Assembly (NCBI RefSeq): GCF_038051995.1
Contig: NZ_CP150290.1
Location: 2,780,001 to 2,844,000, forward strand
Origin: Paenibacillus sp. FSL H8-0537
Lineage (GTDB): Bacteria > Bacillota > Bacilli > Paenibacillales > Paenibacillaceae
Length of the DNA stretch: 64,000 nt
Direction of reading: 5' to 3'
Every line of letters starts with the position of its first letter. Within the stretch, counting starts at the first letter, position 1. The notes under the pieces were generated by a model. The model did no database searches, was not told the origin of the DNA, and saw nothing but the letters and a program-made list of their open reading frames with translations. Shown piece after piece: positions 50,998 to 58,623 of this stretch. The position numbers were made by a program, and so were the translations under genes.

Positions 50998-51036
50998 GGG
51001 GCATGTCACGGAAGACCGTGGCATGCTCTTTTTTTT
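50998..51036 (+). terminator. terminator after the M20 hydrolase gene
   Basis: GCATGTCACGG and CCGTGGCATGC around AAGA, then CTCTTTTTTTT. Confidence 0.9.
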
Positions 51037-51201
51037 AGGTGAAACGAGCTTTGAGGACGAAGGAAACAACAGCGTTTACACTTGCATAAAATAGGGCTTT
51101 CTTCCGCATACTGCTCCTATAGGTGGCGAATATGGCCGAAGCGTTGGCCTTGCAGTTTTGCGAAAGGCAGGCTGCATACTGACAGAGAAGGAGGGCTTTC
51201 T

Positions 51202-52884
51202 ATGCTGAAGCCAAGCGGCAAGCCGCTCATTGTTCAAAGCGATATGACGCTTTTGCTCAATATGAAGCAAGCCGAGTCAGAGGAGGCTGCTGGAAGGCTG
51301 CTTGCTATCGCAGAGCTCGTCAAGCGCCCGGGAGGGTGGCATACGTACCGGATGACTGCCATGACGCTATGGCAAGCCTGTGCGTCAGGCATGGCGGCAG
51401 AGGATGTCATGGTGCTGCTTATGGAGTATGCTTCATCGAGCATCCCGACCTATACGGAAATGAGCATACGCAAATGGATGGGAAGATACGGCAAACTGCA
51501 TCTTGAGCTTGCGGGAGACAAGCTCATGCTAAGCGGCAGCGCAGAGCTTATCACGGAGCTGGCCCTCCATCCGCATATCAGGCCGAAATTAACAAACCCG
51601 GATTTGGCAGCATGCCAGAACGGTTTAGGTGTGGAGATTCGCGGAGGGGAGCGAGGGCTGCTCAAGCAGGAGCTGGCCCGGCTCGGTTATCCCGTCATCG
51701 ATCAAGCGGGCTATCACGCCGGTGAGTCGCTGATGGTGCAGCTGCGCGAGAAAACGCGCCAAGGCAAGCCGTTCGAGCTGCGAGGATATCAGCAGCAGGC
51801 GGTAGATGTTTTTTGCGCCGAAGGCTCCGTGCATGGCGGCAGCGGGGTCGTCGTGCTGCCATGCGGAGCTGGCAAGACGGTTGTCGGGCTGGCGGCACTC
51901 GCAAAGCTAAGCAGTGCGACGCTGATTTTGACCTCCAGTACAACCTCGGTCAAGCAGTGGAAGCGCGAGCTGCTGGACAAAACAACGCTGCAGGATGAAC
52001 AAATAGGAGAATATGCTGGCGGGCTGAAGCAGGTGCGTCCGGTGACGATTGCCACCTATCAAATTTTGACGAGCCGCAAGGCGAAGTCGGCAGACTACCA
52101 GCATATGAATTTATTTTCCGAGCGCGATTGGGGGCTCATTATTTATGATGAGGTGCATTTGCTGCCTGCACCTGTATTTCGAATGACGGCGGATATTCAA
52201 GCGACGAGGCGGCTTGGCCTGACGGCAACGCTCGTACGCGAGGATGGCTGCGCGGAGGATGTTTTTTCGCTCATAGGTCCGAAGCAGTATGAATGGCTGT
52301 GGAAGGCGGTAGAAGCAGAGGGACATATTGCGGCTGTTCATTGCACCGAAATTCGCATACCGCTGGATGAGGCTGTCCGCAAGCGTTATGCGGCGGCTGC
52401 TCCACGCTCCCAATTACGGCTTGCTGCAGAAAACCCGTCGAAGGCAGACGTCATTACGGAGCTGTTGAAGCGACATGAGGGCGTGCCAACGCTCATTATT
52501 GGGCAATATTTAGATCAACTGCATACGGTTGCCGAAACGCTCGCAATTCCCATTATAACCGGAGAGCTGGAGCAGGATAAGCGCCAACTGCTGTATGACC
52601 GTTTCCGCTCGGGTGAGGTTCCTGTACTGGCGGTTTCCAAGGTTGCCAATTTTGCTGTGGATTTGCCGGATGCGGCAGTAGCCATTCAAATATCGGGCAG
52701 CTATGGCTCCAGGCAAGAGGAGGCTCAGCGCATTGGACGCATTCTCAGGCCAAAAAAAGGCAGAAACGAAGCATGGTTTTATACCGTTGTTAGCGATGGC
52801 ACCAAGGAGCTGGATTTTGCCTTACGACGCCAGCTGTTCATGGTGGAGCAGGGATATCGCTATGCGTTGGAATCGCGGGAGTAG
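51202..52884 (+). CDS. XPB/ERCC3-type DEAD/DEAH helicase
   Basis: About 560 residues. The first 190 include the bacterial XPB damage-recognition region. Then come helicase motif I (LPCGAGKTVVGLAAL), motif II (IIYDEVHLLPA), motif III (LGLTATLVREDG, with the RED triplet of XPB), and the C-terminal lobe ending QRIGRILRPKKG (motif VI). XPB unwinds or pries open damaged DNA. The ATG at 51202 has GAAGGAGGG upstream; the longer frame from 51082 is rejected. The next gene, 54 bases on, encodes the partner protein. Confidence 0.9.
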   Translation: MLKPSGKPLIVQSDMTLLLNMKQAESEEAAGRLLAIAELVKRPGGWHTYRMTAMTLWQACASGMAAEDVMVLLMEYASSSIPTYTEMSIRKWMGRYGKLHLELAGDKLMLSGSAELITELALHPHIRPKLTNPDLAACQNGLGVEIRGGERGLLKQELARLGYPVIDQAGYHAGESLMVQLREKTRQGKPFELRGYQQQAVDVFCAEGSVHGGSGVVVLPCGAGKTVVGLAALAKLSSATLILTSSTTSVKQWKRELLDKTTLQDEQIGEYAGGLKQVRPVTIATYQILTSRKAKSADYQHMNLFSERDWGLIIYDEVHLLPAPVFRMTADIQATRRLGLTATLVREDGCAEDVFSLIGPKQYEWLWKAVEAEGHIAAVHCTEIRIPLDEAVRKRYAAAAPRSQLRLAAENPSKADVITELLKRHEGVPTLIIGQYLDQLHTVAETLAIPIITGELEQDKRQLLYDRFRSGEVPVLAVSKVANFAVDLPDAAVAIQISGSYGSRQEEAQRIGRILRPKKGRNEAWFYTVVSDGTKELDFALRRQLFMVEQGYRYALESRE

Positions 52885-52938
52885 TTTCTCATGAATGGAG
52901 TAAAGAAATCCGATCCAAATAATCTAGGGGGAGAAAAA

Positions 52939-54795
52939 ATGTACGTCCACGAGCTCGCCGACAAGCTGACGGATTATCGGCAGCAAACGTTTATGGAAGC
53001 ACTGATGTGGTGGTATGCGGTTAAAGAAAATAGGCAGTGGAGCGATGCTGTTAAGGATCGCCGTTCCGTGCTTGAGGCCATTCAATCGCTATCTTCTACG
53101 ACGCTTGCGGCGCTGAAAGCGGTCATGAAGCTTGCGGGGGCAGATCCAGCTCCTGAAGAGAAGCTTTTTCGCTTCGGCCCAAAGCTGGCACGCATGTCAG
53201 GCGCGGAGTTTCGCTGGGCTCTGGCCGAATTGCAGCGCGGCGGGCTCGTATTTTCGGTAAGCCGCAATTGGGGCGAGCGCATTTATTTTGTGCCTCGTGA
53301 CAGCTTTGCGCTATGGCAGCAGCTGCTGTTTCCCTGTCATTTGGAGGCGAAGGACATGGATACTTTGGCAGATGGCGAAGTGCAGTTTCGAGCTTCCGGG
53401 AGGCTGCTGGGGCTTCAATTGCTTGATGCTTGGACGGAGCTTGCGCGAAGCGGGCTTGTGCTGACGAATAAAGGGATTTTGCCTAGAAAAATAATTGCCC
53501 GTCTAGGGATTGCCGTTACCCTAAGCGAGGAAACCATCGCCTGCTTGAATATATCCGATGATAGGGTACGCAAATACGGGCGCATGCCTGCCTTTATTTT
53601 GGAAACGGCTATCAGGCTAGGTGTTCTGGAGGAGGAAGAGGAACGGCTCGTATGGGTAAAGGATAAGCTGGAGCAGTGGCTGATTTTAAACAGCTTGGTG
53701 CGTGAAGCTTGTCTGCACAGCCTGATTGTGGAGTTTTATTTATATCGGCAGCCGCTTTTGGCGCAGGGCACAGCTGCATTGTCTATACTTGCCGCGGGGC
53801 ATTGGTATGAGGCTCGTGAGTGGCTGCACTATGTGCAGAGCGAGGCTGCTGCAACGGCAACGGGTCAATTGGCTTTAGGTGATGAGCAGCAGCTGCTCGG
53901 TTGGCTGGATACGCTGCATGCTTTTGGTTGGCTTGAGCGGATAGAGCTGCCTGGGGATCGCAGCTGGTTTCGTTGGATGATTGATCCCCAGCAGGGGGCA
54001 GTTGATTCATTGGCACCGCTTCCAAATGAAAGTGAAGCTGTCATTGTACAGCCAAATGGGGAAATTATCGTCCTTCCGGAATGCGATGGGCGTATACGCT
54101 GGGAGCTGGAGCTTATGGCCGAGCGGGTGAGCGAGGAGCAGCTAGGACTGTATCGGCTTAGCCGCAAGTCGATTGAACGAGCCATTGCTTTCGGGCGAAC
54201 GGAAGCAGCGATGCTTGCTTTTCTGGAATGGGCTTCCGGGAGTCCTGACGCGGCAGCGGAAGCAGCGCCACTGCTGCGAGACTGGGGAGGCAAGCTGGAT
54301 CAGCTAAGCAAACCAGTATCTGGCGGGGGGAGCATAGGAGAAGGCAGAGAGTATCCTTCCTTTCATAATAGCTCCCAGCAGCTTCTAACAGCTGATTTGC
54401 GGATGTATCCGGTTTATAGAATGGCTGTATCCAGAGCAGGGCAGGAGGACTGGCTTGGCCATTATGAGCTTATCCAGCATGATGATGAGGACAAGCAGGG
54501 CAGTTATTCGGGGCTAAAGCAAATACCCGCAAGCTGGTTGAACCAGCGCCGCGCCTACCATCATTCCACAAGCCGGGAGATGATGGAGCGTGCGCTGCAG
54601 TGGCAAACACCAGTTGAGCTGCTTCTGGAGGGAGAAATCGTTTCTTTTGTGCCTTGGGAGCTGCATGCGGAATCCAATAGCTGGTCCATCACGGGCAGCT
54701 TCTCAGGAGCGCAATATGGGGTAAGCGTGAGGTTGTCGCCTGAAAGCTGGCAGGCTATGAGGATGCTTGTTCCAGGAATTAATTTTCATACATAA
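52939..54795 (+). CDS. helicase-associated protein paired with XPB
   Basis: About 618 residues, no membrane helix. It resembles the Helicase_C_3 (XPB/Ssl2-like, helicase-associated) proteins encoded beside XPB in bacteria. A winged-helix-rich N-terminus (LADKLTDYRQQTFMEALMWW; several SLSSTTLAALKAVMKLAG-like modules) leads to VIVQPNGEIIVLPECDGRIRWELELMAERV. That segment is the family hallmark. The C-terminal 120 residues are a separate domain. GGGGGAG precedes the ATG at 52939. Its likely role is to guide or regulate the helicase; this is inferred from pairing. Confidence 0.78.
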   Translation: MYVHELADKLTDYRQQTFMEALMWWYAVKENRQWSDAVKDRRSVLEAIQSLSSTTLAALKAVMKLAGADPAPEEKLFRFGPKLARMSGAEFRWALAELQRGGLVFSVSRNWGERIYFVPRDSFALWQQLLFPCHLEAKDMDTLADGEVQFRASGRLLGLQLLDAWTELARSGLVLTNKGILPRKIIARLGIAVTLSEETIACLNISDDRVRKYGRMPAFILETAIRLGVLEEEEERLVWVKDKLEQWLILNSLVREACLHSLIVEFYLYRQPLLAQGTAALSILAAGHWYEAREWLHYVQSEAAATATGQLALGDEQQLLGWLDTLHAFGWLERIELPGDRSWFRWMIDPQQGAVDSLAPLPNESEAVIVQPNGEIIVLPECDGRIRWELELMAERVSEEQLGLYRLSRKSIERAIAFGRTEAAMLAFLEWASGSPDAAAEAAPLLRDWGGKLDQLSKPVSGGGSIGEGREYPSFHNSSQQLLTADLRMYPVYRMAVSRAGQEDWLGHYELIQHDDEDKQGSYSGLKQIPASWLNQRRAYHHSTSREMMERALQWQTPVELLLEGEIVSFVPWELHAESNSWSITGSFSGAQYGVSVRLSPESWQAMRMLVPGINFHT

Positions 54796-54824
54796 AATGG
54801 TATGTACTATTTAAGCTAGTATGC

Positions 54825-54830
54825 TATGAT
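54825..54830 (+). promoter_or_regulatory. extended -10 of ylbF-ylbG
   Basis: TGCTATGAT (54822-54830), 37 bases before the start; the -35 is poor. Confidence 0.4.
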
Positions 54831-54866
54831 AGATAAGGAAGTAAGCGAATGAGATGAGGTGGAAAA

Positions 54867-55361
54867 ATGCCTGCTACTAAGGAGCTCTCGGCTGTTCTAC
54901 CCATACACCCTGAAGGTGCAAGCGGTGTTTCTTCGCTCGATATGGCGTCGCTGCTGCTTTGTGCTTACGAGCTGGGTGATTGGATTAATCAGTCGGCTGA
55001 GGTTGCCGAATATTTATATTGGAAAGACGCAGTCAGCGAGGATGCTGATGTTAAGGCGCTGACCAGGAAGTTCGAAAAGGCGAAAGAGCTGTTTGAGGAA
55101 TGCCAGCGTTTTGGGCGTTTTCATCCTGATTTTCATGCAGCTAAAGATAAAATTAAGGCGGTTGAAGCTGAGCTGGCTCAAATCGAGGCGGTCGTTCGTT
55201 TCAAATCGGCGGAGCAGGCTGTTGATACCATGCTGTTCGAGGTATCACGGACCATTGCAGAATCAGTATCGGATACGATTAAAGTGCCGAGCAATGAAGC
55301 AAGCGGCGGCGGTTGCGGAAGCGGCGGATCCTGTGGCTGTGGAAGCGGCGGCTGCGGCTAG
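54867..55361 (+). CDS. ylbF: YlbF family protein (RicF type) with a Cys-rich tail
   Basis: 164 residues. Residues 20-130 form the helical Com_YlbF domain (LYWKDAVSEDADVKALTRKFEKAKELFEECQRFGRFHPDF). In Bacillus YlbF, YmcA and YaaT form a complex carrying [4Fe-4S] clusters that controls RNase Y mRNA maturation, biofilm and sporulation. The C-terminal 18 residues are Gly/Ser/Cys only, with five cysteines. Ribosome site GAGGTGG. ylbG follows 45 bases after the stop, the same pairing as in Bacillus. Confidence 0.92.
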   Translation: MPATKELSAVLPIHPEGASGVSSLDMASLLLCAYELGDWINQSAEVAEYLYWKDAVSEDADVKALTRKFEKAKELFEECQRFGRFHPDFHAAKDKIKAVEAELAQIEAVVRFKSAEQAVDTMLFEVSRTIAESVSDTIKVPSNEASGGGCGSGGSCGCGSGGCG

Positions 55362-55406
55362 GCGGCTCTGCTCGGTGTGAATTTTACACAGGTGGAGGGA
55401 ATAGTA

Positions 55407-55670
55407 TTGTTACCGGAACGGACGGGTTATATTATATGGGTCAGTGACCTGAAGGCGGCAAGATCGCTTGAAAAACACGGCACCGTTCATTACATGTCGC
55501 GCAAAATGCATTATGTCGTCATTTACGTAAATGCCGAACGTGCCGAAGAAGTGCTGCGCAATATTGGACGTTTGCCTTTCGTTCGCAGAATTGAACGTTC
55601 CTTCCGGAATGAGCTGCGGACGGAATACACGAAGGACAGTGAAGACAAAACAAGGTTTTACAGCATGTAG
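55407..55670 (+). CDS. ylbG: YlbG family protein (DUF2129)
   Basis: About 87 residues. The family core is YIIWVSDLKAARSLEKHGTVHYMSRKMHYVVIYVNAERAEEVL, with a basic C-terminus (RRIERSFRNELRTEY). TTG at 55407 is chosen because GGTGGAGGG (55391-55399) stands seven bases upstream and the N-terminus then matches family length; the frame from 55377 would bury that site. Function unknown; conserved next to ylbF. Confidence 0.9.
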   Translation: MLPERTGYIIWVSDLKAARSLEKHGTVHYMSRKMHYVVIYVNAERAEEVLRNIGRLPFVRRIERSFRNELRTEYTKDSEDKTRFYSM

Positions 55671-55697
55671 CTGCTAGAAGCGAACAGGCTGTGCGCA

Positions 55698-55738
55698 ATA
55701 GCCCAGATGGGGACAACCCACCTGGGCTATTTTTTATG
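55698..55738 (+). terminator. terminator after ylbG
   Basis: AATAGCCCAG and CTGGGCTATT with an inner TGGG/CCCA, then T6. The following 250 bases to 55993 contain no gene that I can support; they end in a promoter-like TGATATAAT at 55947-55955. Confidence 0.85.
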
Positions 55739-55993
55739 CTCAATATGATTCAGTATGATTATGAAATGAACCTCATCGAAGAGCGAAGCAAAAATCGGTT
55801 TCATGAAAGTAAAGGGATATGCTGAGTTTGCAAGCCTATGGCGGGTTCATAATCAGAACTGGAGCCGTAGTGCCGTCTCGTCAACTGTTATTTTTAAAAT
55901 TCAGCATTTTTTCTGTTGTAAAATCGGTCAATCATGGTAAAATACTTGATATAATAGTCATAAAGGCCTGGTTCTTTAGGAGGAGGGTTCGTG

Positions 55994-56431
55994 ATGAAGG
56001 ACAAGTTGACGAAACGTTGGAGCACCTATGAAACATTCTATGTCGATCTGGGCGATATGAAAGTTTCTGATATTGTCATTACGAATCATGCCCGTAGCCG
56101 CTGGATTGATCGTGTCGAGCATGAAAAAACGGGCTATGAGGACATCGCAGAGTTTTTGTGGGAATGCTTGAAGCAGGGCCGAGTCGAGTCGTATTACCGC
56201 AATGAGCAGGATGTTTATTTAATTGACAATGATTTGGTATTCGTAGCCGAATTTTCGCCTTCCCTGACAGATACGGACATCTTGGGGAACCCGCTGCACA
56301 AAATGATTATCGTGACATTCCTTGGCCGAATGTCGGAGACGATGGAGCTACGAGATTTGAAATCCTATTATTCCTGGCTGCGCCATTCCCGGCGGATGAC
56401 GCTCGTTAAAAATAGCCGCAAGAAAAAATAA
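55994..56431 (+). CDS. conserved hypothetical protein, 145 residues
   Basis: Not recognised. A basic, soluble protein. Its middle (VSDIVITNHARSRWIDRVEHEKTGYEDIAEFLWECLKQGRVESYYRNEQDVYLIDNDLVFVAEFS) reads like a small alpha+beta domain with a His-Ala-Arg-x-Arg motif. That motif also occurs in some small RNA- or toxin-type folds (HARERM-like), but this is too weak for assignment. The tail is Lys/Arg-rich. ATG 55994 has GGAGGAGGG six bases upstream. Confidence 0.72.
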   Translation: MKDKLTKRWSTYETFYVDLGDMKVSDIVITNHARSRWIDRVEHEKTGYEDIAEFLWECLKQGRVESYYRNEQDVYLIDNDLVFVAEFSPSLTDTDILGNPLHKMIIVTFLGRMSETMELRDLKSYYSWLRHSRRMTLVKNSRKKK

Positions 56432-56458
56432 ACCGGCCCTTATACTTAATTAAAAATG

Positions 56459-56530
56459 AAAGCGCATCTTCGATTCGCAAGCATGGTGAAGCAGCAGCTA
56501 GCCGTGCGATGAACGAGACTTGCGCTTTTT
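56459..56530 (+). terminator. terminator after the 55994 gene
   Basis: AAAGCGCA (56459-56466) pairs with TGCGCTTT (56521-56528), with an imperfect inner stem, then TTTTT. Confidence 0.6.
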
Positions 56531-56590
56531 CGTGCGTTTTGGCCTAGCCATATAGTATAATATAGGGCAGAGGAAAGGGTGGTCGGACAG

Positions 56591-57502
56591 ATGGCGCTTA
56601 ATTTTCATCAACTGCATATTTTTTATACCGTTGCGGAGCGGGGCAGCTTCTCGGCTGCGGCGCAAGCGCTCCATATGACCCAGCCGGCGGTGACGATGCA
56701 GGTTCAGTCTCTGGAGGATTATTTTGGCACGAAGCTGCTGCTGCGCTCAACGAAGCGGATCGAGCTGACGGAGGCGGGGCAGGAATTGATGCCATACGCG
56801 AGACGCAGCATTGAGCTTATTAGAGATACAGATCAAGCGATGAGCTTGTTTACGAAGCAATTAAAGGGACGGCTGCTGCTTGGAGGCAGTTTGACGATAG
56901 GCGAATACATATTACCTCGACTGCTTGGTCCCTTTGGACAAGCTTATCCGGACATTGCCATCAGCATGAAGGTGATGAATACGGCGCAAATAATGGAGGA
57001 TATTATTAATCACCAGCTGAATTTTGGACTCATTGAAGCGCCAGTCAATCATCCGGATATGCAGATGGAGGCCGTCATGAGCGATGAGCTGCATCTCGTT
57101 GTGCCGCAGGGACATCCGCTAGCGGGGCGTACGGATGTGACGCTTACCGAGGCAGCGAGCTATCCTTTTGTGCTGCGTGAGCAAGGTTCTGGAACGAGGC
57201 TTGTGATGGAAGAGCAGCTTAAGCGCAAAAATATTGATCCTGCAGGTCTGAAGGTCGTCATGGATCTTGGAAGCACTGGCGCGGTAAAATGTGCGGTAGA
57301 AGCGGGCTTAGGCATTTCATTTCTGTCCTCCTCATCGACCAAGCATGAAATTGCGCTGGGCTTGCTGCATAGCGTGCCGATTGTGGATACGAAGTTTAAA
57401 CGGCAGTTTTATTCCATTTATTTGAAATCTGCGCTGCTGCCGATTTCTGCGGTCACTTTTTTAACGTTTCTTAGGGAAAATGATTTGAGGAAATGGCTAT
57501 GA
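56591..57502 (+). CDS. LysR family transcriptional regulator
   Basis: About 303 residues. N-terminal winged helix-turn-helix (LHIFYTVAERGSFSAAAQALHMTQPAVTMQVQSLEDYFG) and a two-lobed effector domain (about 90-295). It resembles the CysL/YwfK branch. ATG 56591 is used; GTG 56579 would be directly at the ribosome-site run. The next gene, a PHP phosphoesterase, overlaps the stop region and is likely co-transcribed. The effector is unknown. Confidence 0.9.
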   Translation: MALNFHQLHIFYTVAERGSFSAAAQALHMTQPAVTMQVQSLEDYFGTKLLLRSTKRIELTEAGQELMPYARRSIELIRDTDQAMSLFTKQLKGRLLLGGSLTIGEYILPRLLGPFGQAYPDIAISMKVMNTAQIMEDIINHQLNFGLIEAPVNHPDMQMEAVMSDELHLVVPQGHPLAGRTDVTLTEAASYPFVLREQGSGTRLVMEEQLKRKNIDPAGLKVVMDLGSTGAVKCAVEAGLGISFLSSSSTKHEIALGLLHSVPIVDTKFKRQFYSIYLKSALLPISAVTFLTFLRENDLRKWL

Positions 57503-57513
57503 GGAGTGAAGTT

Positions 57514-58377
57514 ATGGGAAAGGTAGATTTACATACACATACGACAGCTTCGGACGGCACAGGCTCTCCCAGCAGCAATGTGCAGCTTGCAAAGGCAGCC
57601 GGTCTGGCAGCTATTGCGATTACCGACCATGATACGATGGCTGGTGTAGATGAGGCACTGGCGGAGGGTGAGCGTGTAGGCATCACGGTGGTGCCGGGAG
57701 TAGAGCTTAGTACGATTGCAGATGGTCAGGACATACATGTGCTCGGCTATTATGCGAATTGGCGGGATGAATTATGGCAGCAGCGTCTTACGGGGCTGCG
57801 CTCTGTCCGCGACATTCGCAATGAATTAATCGTTGCCAAGCTTGTAGAGCTGGGTATAGACATAACGCTTGCGGAGGTTACGGCGGTTGCACTGGAGCAC
57901 TCTGGGGGCGCGGTCAGCGGGAAGACGGTAGGCCGTCCGCATATCGCGGAGCTGCTCGTTCGTAAAGGAGCAGTCTCCAACATGCGGGAGGCGTTTGACC
58001 GTTATCTTGCTTCGGAAAGCGCTGCCTATGTCAATCCGCCTCGTGTAAATCCCTATGAAGCGATTACCTGGATCAAAGAAGCGGGTGGCGTGAGCGTACT
58101 CGCTCATCCTGGCCTATACGGCAACGACGAGCTGGTGGAGCAATTGATACGCAGCGGCGGCGTTCAGGGCATTGAGGTGTATCACTCTGACCACGGGCCG
58201 CAGGAGGAAGCAAGGTATTTGCGGCTTGCTGAGCAATATAGCCTGATTATAACCGGAGGCTCTGATTACCACGGCGAACGGGAAGGCAAAGTATTTCACG
58301 GCGCAATCGGCAGCCGGACGGTGGATGTGGGTGTCCTGAAGCAATTGAAGTCTGGATTGAACGACGTGAATTTGTAA
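57514..58377 (+). CDS. PHP-domain phosphoesterase (YciV/RNase AM-like)
   Basis: 287 residues. The metal-binding motifs are VDLHTHTTASDG, AITDHDTMAG, PGVELST, the H in VLAHPGLYG and GGSDYHGER. These match 3',5'-nucleoside bisphosphate phosphatase/5'-3' exonuclease family PHP proteins, which dephosphorylate pAp or trim RNA 5' ends. The ATG at 57514 has GAGGAG upstream, 12 bases after the LysR stop. Confidence 0.9.
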   Translation: MGKVDLHTHTTASDGTGSPSSNVQLAKAAGLAAIAITDHDTMAGVDEALAEGERVGITVVPGVELSTIADGQDIHVLGYYANWRDELWQQRLTGLRSVRDIRNELIVAKLVELGIDITLAEVTAVALEHSGGAVSGKTVGRPHIAELLVRKGAVSNMREAFDRYLASESAAYVNPPRVNPYEAITWIKEAGGVSVLAHPGLYGNDELVEQLIRSGGVQGIEVYHSDHGPQEEARYLRLAEQYSLIITGGSDYHGEREGKVFHGAIGSRTVDVGVLKQLKSGLNDVNL

Positions 58378-58396
58378 AAATAGATCTTAATAAACA

Positions 58397-58447
58397 AAAA
58401 GGACGTGACCAGCTGTGCTTAGCAGCGGGTTCACGTCCTTTTTTTAA
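58397..58447 (+). terminator. terminator after the PHP gene
   Basis: AAAGGACGTGA pairs with TCACGTCCTTT around a GC-rich inner stem, then T7. Confidence 0.9.
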
Positions 58448-58545
58448 ATATAAGAATATAAGTATCGCCCTTATAATCGGCGTATATTTCACCCGCGAAA
58501 CGGTTGCTTTGCCGCCAGAGGACGGGCGATAGCCGTTTGCACTTT
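58446..58545 (+). repeat. two-hairpin intergenic repeat, copy 4
   Basis: Closest to copy 1: AAATATA/TATATTT outside and AATATAAG/CTTATA inside, then GAAACGG, core GCCGCCAGAGGACGG (one base changed), and AGCCGTTT. It follows the terminator above, in the gap before the convergent rqcH. Confidence 0.8.
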
Positions 58546-58623
58546 GCACTTGTGGCGTGTAGGCAAGGTAGGCAAGGTTAGATGGTGCAGATGAGGCTGG
58601 CCTTTTGAAGCCTACTGTTTTAA

